In this document: positions 21,531 to 24,502 of the stretch, piece by piece
How the letters are laid out: every line of letters starts with the position of its first letter
Position numbering within the stretch: position 1 is the first letter of the stretch
Assembly: GCA_035545255.1 (NCBI GenBank)
Contig: DASZYR010000377.1
Location: 1-24,502, forward strand
Origin: Dokdonella_A sp035545255
GTDB lineage: Bacteria; Pseudomonadota; Gammaproteobacteria; Xanthomonadales; Rhodanobacteraceae
DNA: 24,502 bases
Reading direction: 5' to 3'
The notes under the pieces: generated by a model
Seen by the model: the letters and a program-made list of their open reading frames with translations, nothing else
What the model was told of the DNA's origin: nothing
The model's database searches: none
Position numbers and translations under genes: made by a program

Positions 21531-22958
21531 ATGCAGACTTTTCTCTGGCACGACTACGAGACCTTCGGCGCGGATCCGCGCCGCGATCGTCCGGCGCAGT
21601 TCGCCGCGATCCGCACGACGCCGGAGCTCGAAGCGATCGGCGATCCGGTCGCGTTCTACTGCAAACCGGCGACGGACGTCCTGCCCGAGCCCGGCGCATG
21701 CCTCGTCACCGGCATCACGCCGCAGATGGCCCAAGCCGAAGGCGTGATCGAAGCCGAGTTCGCGGCGCGCGTGCACGAAGCGCTCGCCGAGCCCGGAACC
21801 TGCGGCGTCGGCTACAACTCGCTGCGCTTCGACGACGAGTTCACGCGCCACCTCCTCTATCGCAATTTCCACGATCCGTACGCGCGCGAGTGGGAGAACG
21901 GCAACTCGCGCTGGGACCTGATCGACCTCGCGCGCATGTGCTATGCGCTCCGCCCGCACGGCATCGAATGGCCGCTGCGCGAAGACGGCTCGCCGAGCTT
22001 CCGGCTCGAGGATCTCGCGCGCGCCAATCATGTCGCGCAGCATCGCGCGCACGATGCGCTTTCGGACGTCGAAGCGCTCGTCGGTCTCGCGCGCGTGTTG
22101 CGCTGGAAGCAGCCGCGGCTCTGGGACTGGCATCTCGCGCTGCGCAGAAAGCAGCGCGTGTTCGAGCTGCTCGACGTCGTCGAGATGACGCCGCTCGTGC
22201 ACGTGTCGTCGCGGTATCCGTCGACGCGCGGCTGCCTCGCGCTCGTCGCGCCGATCGCGGGCCATCCGACGCAGTCCAGCGGCGTCATCGTCTACGACCT
22301 CGACGCCGATCCGTCGCCGCTGATCGAGCTCGACGCCGACGAGATCGCCGACCGCGTGTTCACGCGACGCGCCGATCTTCCCGAAGGCGTCGAGCGCATT
22401 CCGCTGAAGACCGTGCACGCGAACAAGTCGCCGGCGCTCGCGCCGCTCAACGTGCTGAAGATCACCGACACCGCACGCATCGCGCTCGACGTCGAGCGCA
22501 ACCTTCGCCATCTCGAACGCATTCGCGCGGCGAGCGGGCTCGCCGAGAAGGTGCGGCGCGTGTTCTCGCGCGAATCGCCGCGCGAAACCGCGGACGACGT
22601 CGACCTCGCGCTCTACGACGGCTTCCTGCCGGACGACGATCGCGCGCTGCTGCGCTCCGTTCGCGAAACGCCGCCGGCCGAGCTGGGCACGCGCCGCTTC
22701 CCGTTCAAGGACGCGCGCTGCGCGGAGCTTCTGTTCCGATATCGCGCGCGCAACTGGCCCGAAACCCTGACGCCCGACGAAGCACGGCGCTGGGAAGCCG
22801 GGCGTCGGCGCCGCCTCGAAACCGCGACGGCGGCGACGCCGCGCACGATCGAGGACTATTTCGCGTCCATCGCGGAGTATCGTTCCGCGGAAGCGGTGAC
22901 GCCCGCCGGCCAGGCCGTGCTCGACCGGCTCGAGCAATGGGGCCGCCGGATTCTCTGA
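21531..22958 (+). CDS. sbcB: Exodeoxyribonuclease I
   Basis: A 475-residue 3'-5' single-strand DNA exonuclease that acts in recombination and mismatch repair in the cytoplasm. The N-terminal DEDDh nuclease domain shows D8 and E10 in WHDYETFGADP, D101/D102 in NSLRFDDEFTRH, and H174 with D179 in HRAHDALSDVEA. The middle SH3-like part (about 200-340) and the C-terminal helical domain (YDGFLPDDDRALLR, FPFKDARCAELLFRYRARN) match exonuclease I, which is about the same length (475 in E. coli). The ATG at 21531 matches the family N-terminus exactly; the frame stays open upstream only because of the lack of stops in GC-rich DNA. The next gene starts 4 bases after its stop, so they are co-transcribed. 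Confidence 0.96.
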   Translation: MQTFLWHDYETFGADPRRDRPAQFAAIRTTPELEAIGDPVAFYCKPATDVLPEPGACLVTGITPQMAQAEGVIEAEFAARVHEALAEPGTCGVGYNSLRFDDEFTRHLLYRNFHDPYAREWENGNSRWDLIDLARMCYALRPHGIEWPLREDGSPSFRLEDLARANHVAQHRAHDALSDVEALVGLARVLRWKQPRLWDWHLALRRKQRVFELLDVVEMTPLVHVSSRYPSTRGCLALVAPIAGHPTQSSGVIVYDLDADPSPLIELDADEIADRVFTRRADLPEGVERIPLKTVHANKSPALAPLNVLKITDTARIALDVERNLRHLERIRAASGLAEKVRRVFSRESPRETADDVDLALYDGFLPDDDRALLRSVRETPPAELGTRRFPFKDARCAELLFRYRARNWPETLTPDEARRWEAGRRRRLETATAATPRTIEDYFASIAEYRSAEAVTPAGQAVLDRLEQWGRRIL

Positions 22959-22962
22959 GGGC

Positions 22963-23652
22963 ATGATGGCAACCCGGTATTTCTCGAACGCGACGTTCAA
23001 GTTCCAGCGCGATCTTTCGCGCAACAACAACCGCGCCTGGTTCGCCGCGAACAAGCAACGGTATGAGGACGTGCTGAAGCAGCCGTTCCTTCGCCTCATC
23101 GCCGACATGCGCAAGCCGATCGCGAAGATCAGCGCGCATTACCGCGCCGATCCGCGTCCGCAAGGCGGCTCGCTGTTCCGCATCCACCGCGACACGCGCT
23201 TTCGCAACGACAAGACGCCGTACAAGACGTGGGCCGGCGCGCGCTTCGCGCACGAGCGGCGGCGCGAGGTCGAGGCGCCGTCGTTTTATCTCCACGTCCA
23301 ACCCGGCGACTCTTTCGCGGGCGGCGGGCTCTGGCATCCCGAGCCGCAGACGCTGAAGAAACTCCGCGAGTTTCTCGCCGACAATCCGGCGGCGTGGAAG
23401 AAGGCCGTGCACGGCAAGGCATTCCGCGAGCGCTTCGAATTCTGGGGCGAATCGCTCACGCGGCCGCCCCGCGGGTTCGACGCGAGTCACGAGCTGATCG
23501 AGGACATCAAGCGGCGCAACTTCGCGGCGGGCACGGCGATCCCGGATGCGATCGTGACGTCGGACGAGCTCCTGCCGGTCGTCGTCGATACGTTCAAGCG
23601 GGTGGCGCCGATGATCGATTACCTCTGCGCGGCGCTCGAGCTGGAGTTTTAA
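22963..23652 (+). CDS. DUF2461 (TIGR02453) family protein
   Basis: A 229-residue protein of the DUF2461 / TIGR02453 family, whose function is not known. It shows the family's typical N-terminus (NNNRAWFAANKQRYEDVLKQ), the strongly conserved FRIHRDTRFRNDKTPYKTW, and the later SFYLHVQPGDSFAGGGLWHP and FDASHELIEDIKRRNF. Length is normal for the family, and no signal peptide or membrane segment is seen, so it is cytoplasmic. ATGATG at 22963 offers two starts three bases apart. It follows sbcB by 4 bases, so it depends on the same promoter; a link with DNA repair would be inference from position only. Confidence 0.92.
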   Translation: MMATRYFSNATFKFQRDLSRNNNRAWFAANKQRYEDVLKQPFLRLIADMRKPIAKISAHYRADPRPQGGSLFRIHRDTRFRNDKTPYKTWAGARFAHERRREVEAPSFYLHVQPGDSFAGGGLWHPEPQTLKKLREFLADNPAAWKKAVHGKAFRERFEFWGESLTRPPRGFDASHELIEDIKRRNFAAGTAIPDAIVTSDELLPVVVDTFKRVAPMIDYLCAALELEF

Positions 23653-23947
23653 ACCCACGCGAAAGCGCTGCTGCAGTTCCCCCTCTCCCGTTTGCGGGAG
23701 AGGGATGGGGTGAGGGCACGCCGGCTCGCCGCCCGGCGTCAGCTCACTTGCTTCCCTCGCCCGCCCTTTCGAGCGGCCTCTCCCGCAAGCGGGGCCGTGT
23801 ACGACCGTTCAGACCAACTGTTCGCCATCGGACACTTCGGTTTCCGATTGCATCGATCTGGTCTCAATAATGTTCGCCAAGTGATTGTAAAAAATTACTT
23901 TATAGGATTCCGGCGCGAGCTGGCACGGCCCCTGCTATCCAGTGCCC
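23653..23947. other. Intergenic region with palindromic repeats and AT-rich promoter-like part
   Basis: This 295-base gap has no gene. It holds two REP-like palindromes (23681-23704 and near 23775-23796) followed, at about 23860-23910, by an AT-rich stretch including GTAAAAAATTAC, which may contain the promoter of the adaptor gene that starts at 23948. A TGCTATCCAG string at 23933-23942 is a possible -10 element very close to the start codon, which would give a leaderless or nearly leaderless mRNA. Confidence 0.45.
23681..23704. repeat. Perfect REP-like palindrome with inverted partner downstream
   Basis: CCCTCTCCCG (23681-23690) and CGGGAGAGGG (23695-23704) pair perfectly around TTTG, followed by GGGGTGAGGGC. 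A degenerate inverted partner (CCCGC-AA-GCGGG, 23782-23793) preceded by CTCGCCCGCCC lies 80 bases on. The core resembles the element at 4436-4469. It lies 28 bases after the DUF2461 stop and may protect the mRNA end or stop transcription. Confidence 0.6.
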
Positions 23948-24502
23948 ATGGACATCGCCCGCCCCGAGCTCAAACAGAAAAAGCGCCGTCGCCAGTACCT
24001 CATCGGCGGGGCCATAGCAGCCGTCGTGCTTGCCGCTGCCGCCGGACTCTCGGCGCTCGGTCCGGCGATCCCTTCGATCGAGCGCTCGAGCGTCCTCGTC
24101 GATCAGGTCAAGCGTGGCGAGCTGCTGCGCGAGGTGCGCGGGCCCGGCACGCTCGTCCCGAAAGAGATCCGGTGGATCGCCGCCGAGACGGCGGCGCACG
24201 TCGAACGCATCGTGATCAAGCCCGGCGCGGTCGTGAAACCCGACACGATCATCCTCGAGCTCTCGAATCCCGAGGTCGACGATCAGCTGCTCGCCGCGAA
24301 AACCGCGGTGATCGCCGCCGAATCCGACCTCGCCGCCAAGCGCACCGATCTCAACTCGAAGCTGCTCGATGAACAATCCGCGTTCGCGCAGGCGAAAAGC
24401 GATTACGAGACCGCGCGCATGCAGGCCGAAGCCGAGAAACCCGTCGCCGAAAATGGCGTGATCACGGCCGTCCAGTACAAGAAGAGCCTCGTCGTGCTCG
24501 AG
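23948..24502 (+). CDS. HlyD/RND-type periplasmic adaptor (membrane fusion) protein, 3' end cut off
   Basis: The first 185 residues of a membrane fusion protein that bridges an inner-membrane ABC or RND pump to an outer-membrane channel. Residues 1-15 are basic (LKQKKRRRQ), then one membrane anchor at about 17-38 (LIGGAIAAVVLAAAAGLSAL). The periplasmic part shows a lipoyl-type half motif (RGPGTLVPKEIRWIAAE, HVERIVIKPGAVVKPDTIIL, ELSNPEVDDQL) and then a long coiled-coil start rich in Ala, Lys and Glu (about 123-170). The second lipoyl half and the barrel domains lie beyond the window. The ATG at 23948 fixes the start well, although no strong ribosome-binding site is visible. The style resembles adaptors of MacB-like ABC exporters; the pump itself should follow downstream. 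Confidence 0.9.
   Translation, partial: MDIARPELKQKKRRRQYLIGGAIAAVVLAAAAGLSALGPAIPSIERSSVLVDQVKRGELLREVRGPGTLVPKEIRWIAAETAAHVERIVIKPGAVVKPDTIILELSNPEVDDQLLAAKTAVIAAESDLAAKRTDLNSKLLDEQSAFAQAKSDYETARMQAEAEKPVAENGVITAVQYKKSLVVLE

Noticed and set aside
21501..23658. Minus-strand frames opposite sbcB and the DUF2461 gene (537 and 317 codons)
   Set aside because: Antisense mirror frames; the plus-strand genes have complete family motifs.
1..24502. CRISPR array
   Set aside because: No regularly spaced direct repeats and no cas-like genes were seen.

Overview
The window is high-GC DNA from a bacterial chromosome. Gene content and protein style suggest a gammaproteobacterium, probably near Lysobacterales (Xanthomonadales) or a related soil/water lineage. 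The pointers are SlyD, oligoribonuclease and exonuclease I of gammaproteobacterial type, an ECF sigma factor paired with a one-helix anti-sigma protein that has a C-terminal helical domain, and a HlyD-type adaptor. This placement is inference from recognised families, not from a database search. I count 21 protein genes (two cut by the window edges), one tRNA-Leu(UAA) and several palindromic repeat elements. No CRISPR array, prophage or insertion sequence was seen.

Layout. 1-1292: 3' part of a 3-methylcrotonyl-CoA carboxylase beta subunit (leucine breakdown). 1382-3136: two tandem secreted paralogues with a SEL1-like repeat. 3492-4390: a bactofilin whose stop overlaps the start of a zinc-ribbon protein. 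4511-10763 (minus strand): glutathione reductase, a secreted CocE/S15-type serine hydrolase, a DadA-like flavoprotein and a lipoprotein of the N-acyl-D-amino-acid deacylase family, spaced 49, 29 and 13 bases apart, so probably one operon read from 10763 downward. 10870-12316: a small unknown protein, an NlpC/P60 lipoprotein, and SlyD convergent to it. 12432-15692: an MFS transporter (minus) divergent from a Tat-exported M19-like dipeptidase and a methyltransferase (plus). 15797-17712 (minus): a DUF1232/YkvA protein, a hemerythrin and a small membrane protein. 17790-17875: tRNA-Leu. 18050-18478: a DUF6869-like protein. 18479-19233: about 750 bases with no credible gene but several inverted repeats. 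19234-20657: ECF sigma and anti-sigma genes. 20841-23652: oligoribonuclease (minus) divergent from exonuclease I and a DUF2461 protein. 23948-24502: start of a periplasmic adaptor (membrane fusion) protein.

The most coherent functional group is 5967-14968. It holds a deacylase-like lipoprotein, a D-amino-acid-dehydrogenase-like flavoprotein, an acyl-peptidase/esterase-like enzyme, a dipeptidase-like protein, an NlpC/P60 cell-wall peptidase and an organic-acid-type MFS carrier. Together they look like a cell-envelope system for taking apart D-residue-containing or acylated peptides. Both metallohydrolases in the group lack much of the metal site that defines their families: HxH is replaced in the deacylase-like protein, and HxD and the bridging Glu are replaced in the dipeptidase-like protein. 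What they do chemically is therefore open, and this is the part of the window most worth a second look.
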